A program made the translations under genes and the position numbers. This document shows positions 16,233 through 22,946 of a DNA stretch of 52,960 nt, piece by piece. The stretch lies in contig NZ_LWHQ01000090.1 in NCBI RefSeq assembly GCF_001653715.1, positions 1-52,960 on the forward strand, in the 5' to 3' direction. The stretch is from Methylobacterium platani (GTDB lineage Bacteria > Pseudomonadota > Alphaproteobacteria > Rhizobiales > Beijerinckiaceae). The notes under the pieces are model-generated. The model did not search any database, was not told the DNA's origin, and saw only the letters and a list, made by a program, of their open reading frames with translations. Position 1 is the stretch's first letter; each line of letters begins with the position of its first letter.

Positions 16233-16254
16233 GCGGGAACGGAGAAAGACCAGC

Positions 16255-16626
16255 ATGAACAGGGACCAGATCGAAGGCGGCCTGCGCAACATCAAGGGCC
16301 GCGGCCAGACCGCGCTCGGCGCCGTGTCGGGCCGCGTCCGGCCGCAGGCGGAGGGCGCGCTGAACCAGGTGATCGGCGGCGCCCAGTACGCCTATGGCCG
16401 CGGCCGGCGCGTCGCCGAGGAACTGACGCATGACGGCGCCGCCCTCGCCGACGAGGTCGAGCGGCGCGGGCGCCACGCCTATGCGCGCGGCCGCGACGCC
16501 TACGGCGAGGCGCGCCACCGCGGCCGCGCCGCCCTGCGCCACGCCGAAACCCATCCGACCGAGACGCTGCTCGCCGTCGCCGGCCTCGCCTTCGCCGCCG
16601 GCTGGCTGCTGAAGGGCCGCCGCTAA
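16255..16626 (+). CDS. CsbD/DUF883-like small protein with C-terminal membrane anchor
   Basis: A 123-residue protein. The N-terminus is CsbD-like (MNRDQIEGGLRNIKGRGQTA). The middle is a long Ala/Arg/Glu-rich amphipathic helix with repeated Tyr-Gly-Arg elements. The C-terminus is one hydrophobic segment (LLAVAGLAFAAGWLLKGRR), giving the YqjD/ElaB (DUF883) layout of inner-membrane-anchored stress proteins. GGAGA at 16241-16245 serves as ribosome binding site. It follows a strong terminator by 23 bases, so it is either reached by readthrough or has a start point inside the terminator region. Its stress association is inferred from family and neighbours. Confidence 0.8.
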   Translation: MNRDQIEGGLRNIKGRGQTALGAVSGRVRPQAEGALNQVIGGAQYAYGRGRRVAEELTHDGAALADEVERRGRHAYARGRDAYGEARHRGRAALRHAETHPTETLLAVAGLAFAAGWLLKGRR

Positions 16627-16739
16627 GGTACTGTCCGGCGAAGCGGATGCCGGTTCGTCGAAGGAGCATGCGGCACGGCCGACGACCTGGAGCGGCGCCC
16701 GATCGCGACGCGACCGGGCGGGGCGCCGGAGACCGGGAC

Positions 16740-16862
16740 CCGTGCCGTCGCGGCAACGCGGCGGCACGGACGGCCGTCCTCTGCCGCAATGCAGCGGACG
16801 AGGGCGGCTTCGCCCTCGCCTCCGGGATGCTTATGGTCTAGCTTGGCGCGATCCCCGCGCCA
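16740..16862 (+). promoter_or_regulatory. Structured 5' leader of the nepR-ecfG fusion gene: three hairpins
   Basis: Three successive perfect stems lie in the 248-base gap before the sigma gene: CCGTGCCG/CGGCACGG (16740-16769), GAGGGCG/CGCCCTC with loop GCTT (16800-16817) and TGGCGCG/CGCGCCA with loop ATCCC (16844-16862). The last ends 12 bases before the ATG, where the ribosome would load. GC-rich DNA yields chance stems, but three in a row with short loops are suggestive of an RNA-level control. Confidence 0.4.
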
Positions 16863-16874
16863 GCCGAAGACCCG

Positions 16875-17648
16875 ATGACCCAGAGCACGCCCCCCGGTCC
16901 GCCCGAGACCGCCCATGCCCTGACGGCCGATCCCGCCGCGAAGACCGCCCCCGCCCTGCCCGTCTCGGTGCAGGAGCATCTCGGCGAGCGGCTGCGCGCC
17001 CATTACGCCGCGGTCGAGGAGGAGCCGGCCCCCGCCGCCTTCGCGGATCTGCTGACGCGGCTGGAACAGGCGCTCGCCATCATGGGCGCGCCGAAGCAGG
17101 ACCGGTTCCGCGAGGACCTGCTCGCGGCGGCGCCGGCGCTTCGCCGCTTCGCCCTGACCCTGACCGCCAACCCGGTCCGCGCCGACGACCTAGTGCAGGA
17201 CACGATGCTGAAGGCCTGGCAGAACCGCGACCGGTTCGAGGCCGGGACCAATCTCAGCGCCTGGCTGTTCACGATCATGCGCAACGCCTTCTACTCGGAG
17301 CACCGCAAGCGCGCCCGCGAGGTCGAGGACGGCGAGGGCACGTACTCGGCCCGGCTGACCTCCGCCCCCAACCAGGGCGACCGCCTCGACGTGCAGGACC
17401 TGCAGGCGGCGCTGAACAAGCTGGTCGCCGAGCAGCGCGAGGCCCTGATGCTGGTCGCCGTCGGCGACCTCTCCTACGAGGACGCGGCCGCGCTGATGCA
17501 GTGCAAGGTCGGCACGGTGAAGAGCCGGGTCTGCCGCGCCCGCGACAAGCTCGCCGAGCTCCTCGGATATAGCGGCGGCGAGCTCGGGGCCGACCGCCTG
17601 ACCCGCTCGGTGATGGGGCATTCCGGCACGATGGCCCTCGACGGCTGA
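16875..17648 (+). CDS. NepR anti-sigma segment fused to an EcfG-type sigma factor
   Basis: A 257-residue protein in three parts. Residues 1-30 are a Pro/Ala-rich tail. Residues about 33-66 match the NepR consensus: LGERLRAHYAAVEEEPAP, then FADLLTRLE. From residue 72 the sequence is a complete ECF15/EcfG sigma: region 2 (RADDLVQDTMLKAWQN, 102-117; LSAWLFTIMRNAFYS) and region 4 with its HTH (LSYEDAAALMQCKVGTVKSR, 199-218). NepR normally is a separate protein that blocks EcfG until phosphorylated PhyR removes it. Here both are one open frame with no stop or frameshift between them. An internal ATG at 17082 (Met70) could yield sigma alone, though its ribosome binding site is poor. It probably directs RNA polymerase to GGAAC...GTT promoters like the one before csbD. 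Confidence 0.85.
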   Translation: MTQSTPPGPPETAHALTADPAAKTAPALPVSVQEHLGERLRAHYAAVEEEPAPAAFADLLTRLEQALAIMGAPKQDRFREDLLAAAPALRRFALTLTANPVRADDLVQDTMLKAWQNRDRFEAGTNLSAWLFTIMRNAFYSEHRKRAREVEDGEGTYSARLTSAPNQGDRLDVQDLQAALNKLVAEQREALMLVAVGDLSYEDAAALMQCKVGTVKSRVCRARDKLAELLGYSGGELGADRLTRSVMGHSGTMALDG

Positions 17649-17684
17649 TCCCGTCTCCGGAAGATCCCCTGCCCGGACGGGATC
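17647..17684 (+). terminator. Hairpin overlapping the stop codon of the sigma gene
   Basis: GATCCCGTC (17647-17655) pairs perfectly with GACGGGATC (17676-17684), extended by CCGG/CCGG with one bulged base. No T-tract follows, so termination strength is uncertain. Confidence 0.5.
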
Positions 17685-17704
17685 ACCAGCCCGCGCGGTG
17701 AAGC

Positions 17705-17740
17705 CGGTTTCCGCATCGCGAAGCGATCAGCCGGAAACCG
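17705..17740. repeat. REP-like palindrome
   Basis: Outer arms CGGTTTCCG and CGGAAACCG enclose an inner stem ATCGC-GAA-GCGAT. The nested symmetry and intergenic location look like a bacterial REP element. No second copy was found in this window. Confidence 0.4.
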
Positions 17741-18524
17741 TGTGACGCCGCGCCGGATCGTCGCGCCGTGCGAGTAGGACTTTTGCGGCATCCCCGGTGG
17801 ACGGTGCGGCTCTCTCGGTGACGTCCCCGGGCGCGCAGCTCTTCGAGGGTATCTGCCTCGGAGGGATGATGGGACGGATAGCGTGTTTCGTCTTTTGATT
17901 TGGGGATCGATCGGCGTTACATATTGAAAAGCGTCGATCGACGATAGGAATATATTAAGATATACTTGCGTCGCCATGCCGCTCGGAGACGGGGCGGGTC
18001 GCGCAGCGCTGCGACCTTTTCCGGCGCATGGCGGATCGCCTCGGTTGCGCCCAGCCGGCGAGGCGTCGCGCGATCGCTGCGATCATGTCTCGCCCGGTCT
18101 CGGGGTGGACGGTCCTCGGCCGACGTCGCGTCACCCCTCGCCGTGCCGCCCCGGCGCGGATCGTCGGTGCGCGAAGCGTGCCGAAAAGGCGAACAGGAAC
18201 GACGGAACTCGATGCCGCCGCGTTAATATAATACACGACTCCTGCGAAAGCTTGATCGACTACATAGTGGGGCATAGTATGCGGAGTGCGTCCAGATCAT
18301 GCATTCGGCTAATGGAGATAGGCCGGATTCAAGCGTGAAACGTTCGATACAGGACAGACACGAGACTGTGTGGTCGTTAGATCAAGCGTCGGCTCGCTCC
18401 GGTGACGGGACGCGCGGCGCGCGAGGGCCACCCCATTCCCCGCGACCGTCGCCTTCACCGGAGCGGACGCCCCATCCCGGCCGGGCCCGCACCGGCGCGC
18501 CGACGACTTCCGGAGACGACGACC
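17741..18524. other. Long non-coding gap before the Crp/Fnr gene
   Basis: Nearly 800 bases without a convincing gene. Two AT-rich islands stand out (about 17880-17965 and 18225-18310), unusual in this genome and suitable as promoter or regulator regions. The first contains an inverted repeat around GCGTCGATCGACG. Open frames on either strand are low-complexity and lack ribosome binding sites. Confidence 0.4.
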
Positions 18525-19316
18525 TTGAATGCGCCGGACGAGCCGCGATCCCCGGAAGGCGGGCTCTTCGAGGGCAACCTCCTGCTCGAAGCCCTCGACA
18601 CGAACGACCGCGCCCTGCTGGCGCCGTATCTCGAACGCGGGCACCGCGCGCGGGGCACGGTCCTGTTCCGCGCCGGCGAGGACGTCTCGCACGTCACCTT
18701 CCCGCTGAACCAGACCACCGTGACCCTGGTCTCGCGCATGCGCGACGGGCGCATGGTCGAGACCGCGACGGTCGGGCACGAGGGTGCGGTGGGCGGGGTC
18801 GTGAGCAACGGCTACCTGCCGGCCTTCAGCGAGGCGGTGGTGCAGGTGTCGGGCTCGGTGCTGCGCCTCGACGCCGAGCGGCTGACCCGGGCGAGGGCCG
18901 CCTCCCCGTCCCTGCGCGACCTGTTCGTGCGCTACGCCGACTGCCTGCTCGCCCAGGTGCTGCAATCGGTGGCCTGCAACGCCGTCCACCCGATCGAGGA
19001 ACGCTGCCTGCGCTGGCTCCTGACCTTCCAGGATCGTCTCGGCACGCCGGTTCTGCCGGTGACGCAGGAGATGCTGGCCGAGATGCTCGGCGTGCGCCGC
19101 ACCTACCTCACCGGCGTGCTCGGCGCGCTGCAGCGCCGGGGCCTGATCTCGGTGCGCCGGGGCCAGATCACCATCCTGGACCGTGCCGTCGCCGAGCAAT
19201 CCGCCTGCGAATGCTACGGCAAGGTCCGGCACCATTTCCGCACCGTGCTGGGGGCGGTCTACGCCGAGAGCGGCGCCATCGTGGCGGTCGACCCGACGCG
19301 GCGGCACGACGACTGA
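18525..19316 (+). CDS. Crp/Fnr-family transcriptional regulator (1)
   Basis: A 263-residue protein with an N-terminal cyclic-nucleotide-binding-like beta barrel (about 35-140; GTVLFRAGEDVSHVTFPLN) and a C-terminal winged HTH (VTQEMLAEMLGVRRTYLTGV, about 185-204). The usual cAMP-contact Arg/Glu cluster and Fnr cysteines are not evident, so the signal is unknown. I place the start at TTG 18525, ten bases after GGAG, because the sequence upstream in frame is Arg/Pro-rich and unlike the family. Helix 19201-19230 region continues into a Cys-containing tail (EQSACECYGKVRHHF). It is transcribed towards the two-component operon but has its own upstream region. Confidence 0.85.
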   Translation: MNAPDEPRSPEGGLFEGNLLLEALDTNDRALLAPYLERGHRARGTVLFRAGEDVSHVTFPLNQTTVTLVSRMRDGRMVETATVGHEGAVGGVVSNGYLPAFSEAVVQVSGSVLRLDAERLTRARAASPSLRDLFVRYADCLLAQVLQSVACNAVHPIEERCLRWLLTFQDRLGTPVLPVTQEMLAEMLGVRRTYLTGVLGALQRRGLISVRRGQITILDRAVAEQSACECYGKVRHHFRTVLGAVYAESGAIVAVDPTRRHDD

Positions 19317-19385
19317 CCGGGCCATCCGCCGGGCGCCGGGTTCGCGCCCGGGGATGCCTCCGCCGCGCGACGGCCTCCGACGCGG

Positions 19386-19401
19386 TGTAACGTTTTGTAA
19401 C
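19386..19401 (+). promoter_or_regulatory. Direct-repeat operator upstream of the response regulator gene
   Basis: TGTAAC-GTTT-TGTAAC: two identical hexamers with a 10-bp period, the geometry bound by OmpR/PhoB-type dimers. A matching pair in the opposite orientation lies at 21647-21662, just after the kinase gene. This suggests autoregulation by the response regulator encoded 53 bases downstream. Confidence 0.6.
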
Positions 19402-19453
19402 CCCAGCGCCTTTCCGGTTGTCGCGAGGGGGCCCGGCCGTATCCTCGAACGTC

Positions 19454-20194
19454 ATGAAGGACGATCCGACCATCGCCCTCGTCGAGGACGATCCCGAGAT
19501 CCGCGCCCTGCTCGCAGGGTACCTCGAGAGCGAGGGATTCCGTGTCCGCTGCCTCGACGGCGGTGCCGGGCTCGACCGTCTGCTCGCGCAAGGGAGGCGG
19601 CCGGACCTCGTCGTGCTCGACTGGATGCTGCCCGGCGAGGACGGGCTGTCGATCTGCCGGCGCCTGCGCGAGGCCGGCGGCCCGCCGGTCATCATGCTGA
19701 CCGCCAAGGACGAGGACATCGACCGGGTGCTCGGCCTGGAGATGGGCGCCGACGACTACGTCGCGAAGCCCTTCAACCCGCGCGTGCTGCTCGCCCGGAT
19801 CCGCGCGGTGCTGCGCCGGGCCGGCGGGGCGCCCCCCGGCCCGGCCGCCGCGGCGGAGCGCCTGCGCGTCGCCGACCTCGTCATCGACCTCGCCGCCCGC
19901 ACGGTCCGGACCGGCGAGGCGGCGGTGGAGGTGCCGCTCACCAGCGCCGAGTACGACCTGCTCCACTGCTTCGTCACCCGCCCGCAGCGGGTGCTCTCCC
20001 GCGACCAGCTCCTCGACTGGACCCGGGGCCGCACCGCCGACGCCTTCGACCGCACCATCGACGTGCAGGTGAGCCGCCTGCGCCACCGCCTCGACGGCGC
20101 CGGCAGCATGGCCGCCGCCCTCATCAAGACCGTCCGCAACGCCGGCTACATCCTGGCGGCGCCGGTGACGCCGCTCACGGCGGAGGCCCCGTGA
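19454..20194 (+). CDS. OmpR-family response regulator
   Basis: A 246-residue two-component regulator. The receiver domain (about 5-120) shows the acidic pair (VEDD), the phospho-acceptor Asp56 (VLDWMLPG), the Thr switch (MLTAK) and the conserved Lys (YVAKPF). The C-terminal winged helix (about 140-240) has the OmpR pattern (VPLTSAEYDLLHCFVTRPQ, then RTIDVQVSRLRHRLD). ATG 19454 is chosen because the longer frame upstream is not domain sequence. No clear ribosome binding site precedes it. Its stop overlaps the GTG start of the kinase gene by 4 bases. Confidence 0.95.
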   Translation: MKDDPTIALVEDDPEIRALLAGYLESEGFRVRCLDGGAGLDRLLAQGRRPDLVVLDWMLPGEDGLSICRRLREAGGPPVIMLTAKDEDIDRVLGLEMGADDYVAKPFNPRVLLARIRAVLRRAGGAPPGPAAAAERLRVADLVIDLAARTVRTGEAAVEVPLTSAEYDLLHCFVTRPQRVLSRDQLLDWTRGRTADAFDRTIDVQVSRLRHRLDGAGSMAAALIKTVRNAGYILAAPVTPLTAEAP

Positions 20195-21642
20195 CGGCGC
20201 GCGGTCTCCGGGGCCGGGTCGGCCTTCGGGGCAGAGCCGGTCGTCCGGGCCGGGTCGGCCTCCCCGGCCGGGTCGGCCTGCTCGGGCGGATCATGCTGAT
20301 CCTGCTCGGTGCCCTCTCGGCCCTGGTGCTGGCCACGGTCGCCCTCGACCACTGGCAGCGCCGGGAGGTCCGTCATCTCTATCCGACGCCCTACCCGCGC
20401 ATCGACCAGGCCGCCGGCATCGTCGCGCTGCTGCACGAGGCGCCGCCGGCGCAGCGCGCCGCGATCCTGCGGGCGGTCAGCGGCCAGTCCCTGCGGGCCG
20501 AGATCCGCCGGGACGCTCCGCCGGAGGGGCCGACCCTGCTGCACGAGCCCGGGATCGAGGCGCGCCTGCGCCGCCTGGCGGGGCTGCCCGAGGAGGCGGA
20601 GCTCAAGGCCTATACCGATCGGTCGATGCTGTATCGCGGGATCGATCCCGCGAGGGCGGCGGAGGATTCGCCCGGCCGGCTGCCCCTCGGCCGGCTCGCC
20701 CGCGCCACCTACCGCCTGCCGGACGGGCGCGTCGTCGTGATCGACGCGCTCGAGCGGCCGCGCGGCCTCGCGCTGTTCCTGTTCGGCCAGCCGCTCAGCC
20801 TCTGGGTCGCCGGGCTCGGCGTGCTGGTCGCCGGCTTGGCGCTCCTGGGCGCCCGCAACGAGATCGCCCCCCTGCGCCGGCTCACCGCGGCGGTGGCGCG
20901 CTTCGACGGGCGCACGCCCGAGCCGGTGCCCTCGGGCGGCGGCGCACCGGAGATCCGCCGCCTCGCCGCGGCGGTGCGGGCGATGCAGGAGCGCATCGCC
21001 GGGCTCCTCTCCGAGCGCTCGCTCCTGATCGGGGCGATCTCGCACGATCTCAAGACGTACCTGACGCGGCTGCGCCTGCGCGCCGAGGGCGTCGCCGATC
21101 CAACCCTGAGCGCCCGGATCATCGCCGATCTCGACGCGATGACCGACCTGATCGAGACCTCGCTCACCTTCGCCCGCGGCACGTCGGTGGAGGCGCGGCG
21201 GTCCGGCGTCGACCTCGCCGACCTCGTCGCCGCGGAGGTGGCCGAGCAGGCGGCGCTCGGCGCCGCGATCGGCTTCTCGGGGGAGGACGTGGCGGATGCG
21301 GTCGTCGCCGGTGACGCCGTGGCGCTCCGCCGGGTGATCGCCAACCTGATCCAGAACGCCGTCACCTACGGCCGCGCGGCGGTGGCCGTCCGGGTCGAGC
21401 GGGTCGGCGCGACCTGCCGGGTGGTGGTCGACGACGACGGGCCGGGTATCCCGGAGGGCGAGCGCGACGCCGTCTTCAGCCCGTTCTACCGCGTCGAGCG
21501 CTCGCGCAGCCGGCGCACCGGCGGCACGGGGCTCGGCCTCGCCATCGCCCGCCAGATCGTCGAGGCGCATGGCGGCGCCCTCTCGGCCGCCGCGGCGGAT
21601 CTCGGCGGCGCCCGGCTGGTGGTCGAGCTGCCGGCGGCGTGA
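20191..21642 (+). CDS. Two-component sensor histidine kinase
   Basis: A 483-residue inner-membrane kinase. A short N-terminal Gly-Arg-rich tract (repeating GRVGL/GRAGR, encoded by a tandem DNA repeat) precedes TM1 (MLILLGALSALVLATVAL). A periplasmic sensor region follows (about 55-190), then TM2 (LSLWVAGLGVLVAGLALLG), HAMP, HisKA with His285 (AISHDLKTYLTRLRL) and HATPase_c (N box NLIQNAVTYG; G1 DDDGPGIPEGERD; G2 GGTGLGLAIAR). The H-box has Tyr where Pro is usual in this class (HDLKTP). The GTG start overlaps the response regulator stop (GTGA), so the two are translationally coupled. Confidence 0.93.
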   Translation: MTARGLRGRVGLRGRAGRPGRVGLPGRVGLLGRIMLILLGALSALVLATVALDHWQRREVRHLYPTPYPRIDQAAGIVALLHEAPPAQRAAILRAVSGQSLRAEIRRDAPPEGPTLLHEPGIEARLRRLAGLPEEAELKAYTDRSMLYRGIDPARAAEDSPGRLPLGRLARATYRLPDGRVVVIDALERPRGLALFLFGQPLSLWVAGLGVLVAGLALLGARNEIAPLRRLTAAVARFDGRTPEPVPSGGGAPEIRRLAAAVRAMQERIAGLLSERSLLIGAISHDLKTYLTRLRLRAEGVADPTLSARIIADLDAMTDLIETSLTFARGTSVEARRSGVDLADLVAAEVAEQAALGAAIGFSGEDVADAVVAGDAVALRRVIANLIQNAVTYGRAAVAVRVERVGATCRVVVDDDGPGIPEGERDAVFSPFYRVERSRSRRTGGTGLGLAIARQIVEAHGGALSAAAADLGGARLVVELPAA

Positions 21643-21646
21643 GGCC

Positions 21647-21662
21647 GTTACCGATCGTTACA
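21647..21662 (-). promoter_or_regulatory. Direct-repeat operator upstream of the small exported peptide gene
   Basis: On the plus strand GTTAC-CGATC-GTTACA. Read on the minus strand this is TGTAAC-GATC-GGTAAC, the same arrangement as the operator at 19386-19401. It begins 5 bases after the kinase stop and 106 bases before the next start codon, so the response regulator probably controls that gene. Confidence 0.55.
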
Positions 21663-21767
21663 CATCCGCCGCCTGCCGTCATATCCGGGACGAGGGCGCG
21701 GGCGAACCTCCTTCCCGTCGCGCGGCCGGCCTTCCCGGCCCGACCGCATCAGGGAGATGGTTCATCC

Positions 21768-22028
21768 ATGCCGAAGATCCTCGCCTCCGCCGCCCTCCTC
21801 CTCGCCGGGCTGGCGGGCCCGGCCTCCGCCCTTCCCCTGGTCCAGGACGCGATCGCCACCGGGGGCGCGCCGATCATCCAGGTCTATGGCGGCTGCGGGC
21901 CCTACGGGCATCGCGGCCCCTACGGGGGGTGCCGGACCGGCGGCCAGTGGGGCGGCTATGTCCGCGGCCGCTCCTGCCCGGCGGGCTTTCATATCGGCCC
22001 CTACGGCCGCCGCTGCTGGCCGAACTGA
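21768..22028 (+). CDS. Small secreted Cys/Gly/Tyr-rich protein, GCG_CRPN type
   Basis: An 86-residue precursor. The signal peptide (about 1-22, ending ASA) is followed by a short linker, then the motif GGCGPYGHRGPYGGCR and the terminal CPAGFHIGPYGRRCWPN, with four cysteines (43, 55, 70, 83) that could form two disulfides. This matches the GCG_CRPN pattern of Hyphomicrobiales exported peptides, whose function is not known. GGGAG at 21752-21756 is the ribosome binding site. The TGTAAC-type operator upstream links it to the preceding two-component system, perhaps as an envelope response effector. Confidence 0.8.
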   Translation: MPKILASAALLLAGLAGPASALPLVQDAIATGGAPIIQVYGGCGPYGHRGPYGGCRTGGQWGGYVRGRSCPAGFHIGPYGRRCWPN

Positions 22029-22048
22029 CCTCGCCGCACCGACGAATG

Positions 22049-22078
22049 CGAGCCCCGCCGCCCCGGCGACGGGGCTCG
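22049..22078 (+). terminator. Hairpin after the small exported peptide gene
   Basis: CGAGCCCCG (22049-22057) and CGGGGCTCG (22070-22078) form a perfect 9-bp stem 20 bases after the stop codon. No T-tract follows. Confidence 0.5.
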
Positions 22079-22140
22079 GCCCGCTGCGACGCTGCCAGGC
22101 AGCGGAACTCGGCCCGCTGCAACGCTGCCATGCGGCGGCC
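22075..22140. repeat. Two-copy 33-bp tandem duplication
   Basis: Units at 22075-22107 and 22108-22140 both start CTCGGCCCGCTGC and continue ACGCTGCCA after one differing base. They agree at about 28 of 33 positions. The repeat is non-coding and lies between the terminator hairpin and the cupin operon promoter. Confidence 0.7.
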
Positions 22141-22172
22141 ACGGTTTGACTTGCCCGATGCTCTCCTGGATC

Positions 22173-22207
22173 ATCCATATTACGGACAAAAAGTCCACGA
22201 TATGGAC
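22173..22207. promoter_or_regulatory. Twin palindromic operator of the cupin-SDR operon (IclR-type)
   Basis: Two 15-bp sites, ATCCATATTACGGAC (22173-22187) and GTCCACGATATGGAC (22193-22207), separated by AAAAA. The second, reverse-complemented, matches the first at 11 of 15 positions (consensus RTCCATATYRYGGAC), so the pair is itself an inverted repeat. A TTGACT at 22146-22151 could be the -35. The cupin ATG with RBS GGGAGG is 15 bases downstream. The IclR regulator at the end of the operon is the likely ligand. Confidence 0.6.
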
Positions 22208-22221
22208 ATTGGGAGGAAATC

Positions 22222-22779
22222 ATGAGCGCCAGCCCACCGGACGGCGATCCCGCCGCCGGGCTCGACGCCGGGACCCTGCGGCGGATGCCCTACCAGAATC
22301 CGCAGCCGGCCGAGATCCGGCCCGACCTGGTGGTGGCGCCGGCGATCCCCGAGGACGACCGGATCTGGGTGCCGCAGGCCGACAGCGTGTGGTTCCGGCC
22401 GCTCTGCCTGAACGTTTCGGCCGGCTACTGGATGAACCTCCTCAAGGTGCGCAAGGCCGGCATCCTCAGCCGCCACCGCCATCCCGGTCCCGTCCACGCC
22501 TTCGTGCTCAAGGGCAGCTGGCGCTACCTCGAGCACGACTGGGTCGCGAGCGAGGGCGCCTACGCCTTCGAGCCGCCGGGCGAGACCCATACCCTGGTCG
22601 TCGACGAGGGCGTCGAGGAGATGATCACCTACTTCCAGGTCAACGGCTGCATGTACTACGTCGACCCGTGGGGCCGGCATACCGGCTACGAGGACGTCTT
22701 CACCAAGGTCGACATGTGCCGGGCGCACTATGAATCCGTCGGCCTGGGCGCGGATTACGTCGACCGGTTCATCCGGTAG
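22222..22779 (+). CDS. Cupin dioxygenase, 2,4'-dihydroxyacetophenone dioxygenase family
   Basis: A 185-residue single-domain cupin. Metal ligands are visible in the two cupin motifs: His85, His87 and Glu104 or His105 (HRHPGPVHAFVLKGSWRYLEH), and His123 (PGETHTLVV). The family cleaves an aromatic alpha-hydroxyketone C-C bond using iron and O2, but many members have other substrates. The start is fixed by GGGAGG at 22211-22216. It is the first gene of an operon with an MFS remnant, an SDR and an IclR regulator, a typical small catabolic set for a carbonyl or sugar-derived compound. Confidence 0.85.
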   Translation: MSASPPDGDPAAGLDAGTLRRMPYQNPQPAEIRPDLVVAPAIPEDDRIWVPQADSVWFRPLCLNVSAGYWMNLLKVRKAGILSRHRHPGPVHAFVLKGSWRYLEHDWVASEGAYAFEPPGETHTLVVDEGVEEMITYFQVNGCMYYVDPWGRHTGYEDVFTKVDMCRAHYESVGLGADYVDRFIR

Positions 22780-22792
22780 CGACCACGGCGCC

Positions 22793-22844
22793 CGCCGCGT
22801 CGTCCCGGGTTTCCGGTTCCGGCGAGGTCCGGGACGACGCGGCG
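22793..22844. repeat. Long perfect hairpin after the cupin gene
   Basis: CGCCGCGTCGTCCCGG (22793-22808) pairs perfectly over 16 bp with 22829-22844; the loop is 20 bases. It lies 14 bases after the cupin stop with no T-tract. It may stabilise the upstream mRNA, attenuate transcription, or be a REP-type palindrome. Confidence 0.6.
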
Positions 22845-22946
22845 AGGCGTGGGCGGGCTCGCGCACCCGACCCGCCTGGAGCGGCCGGACACCGCGCACG
22901 GCCCCGGCACGTCTCAACGAACACCAATCGGGAGGACCGGAACGCG

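Noticed and set aside
17955..18275. Minus-strand frame of 106 codons
   Set aside because: No ribosome binding site, biased composition and no hydrophobic core. It probably does not encode a protein.
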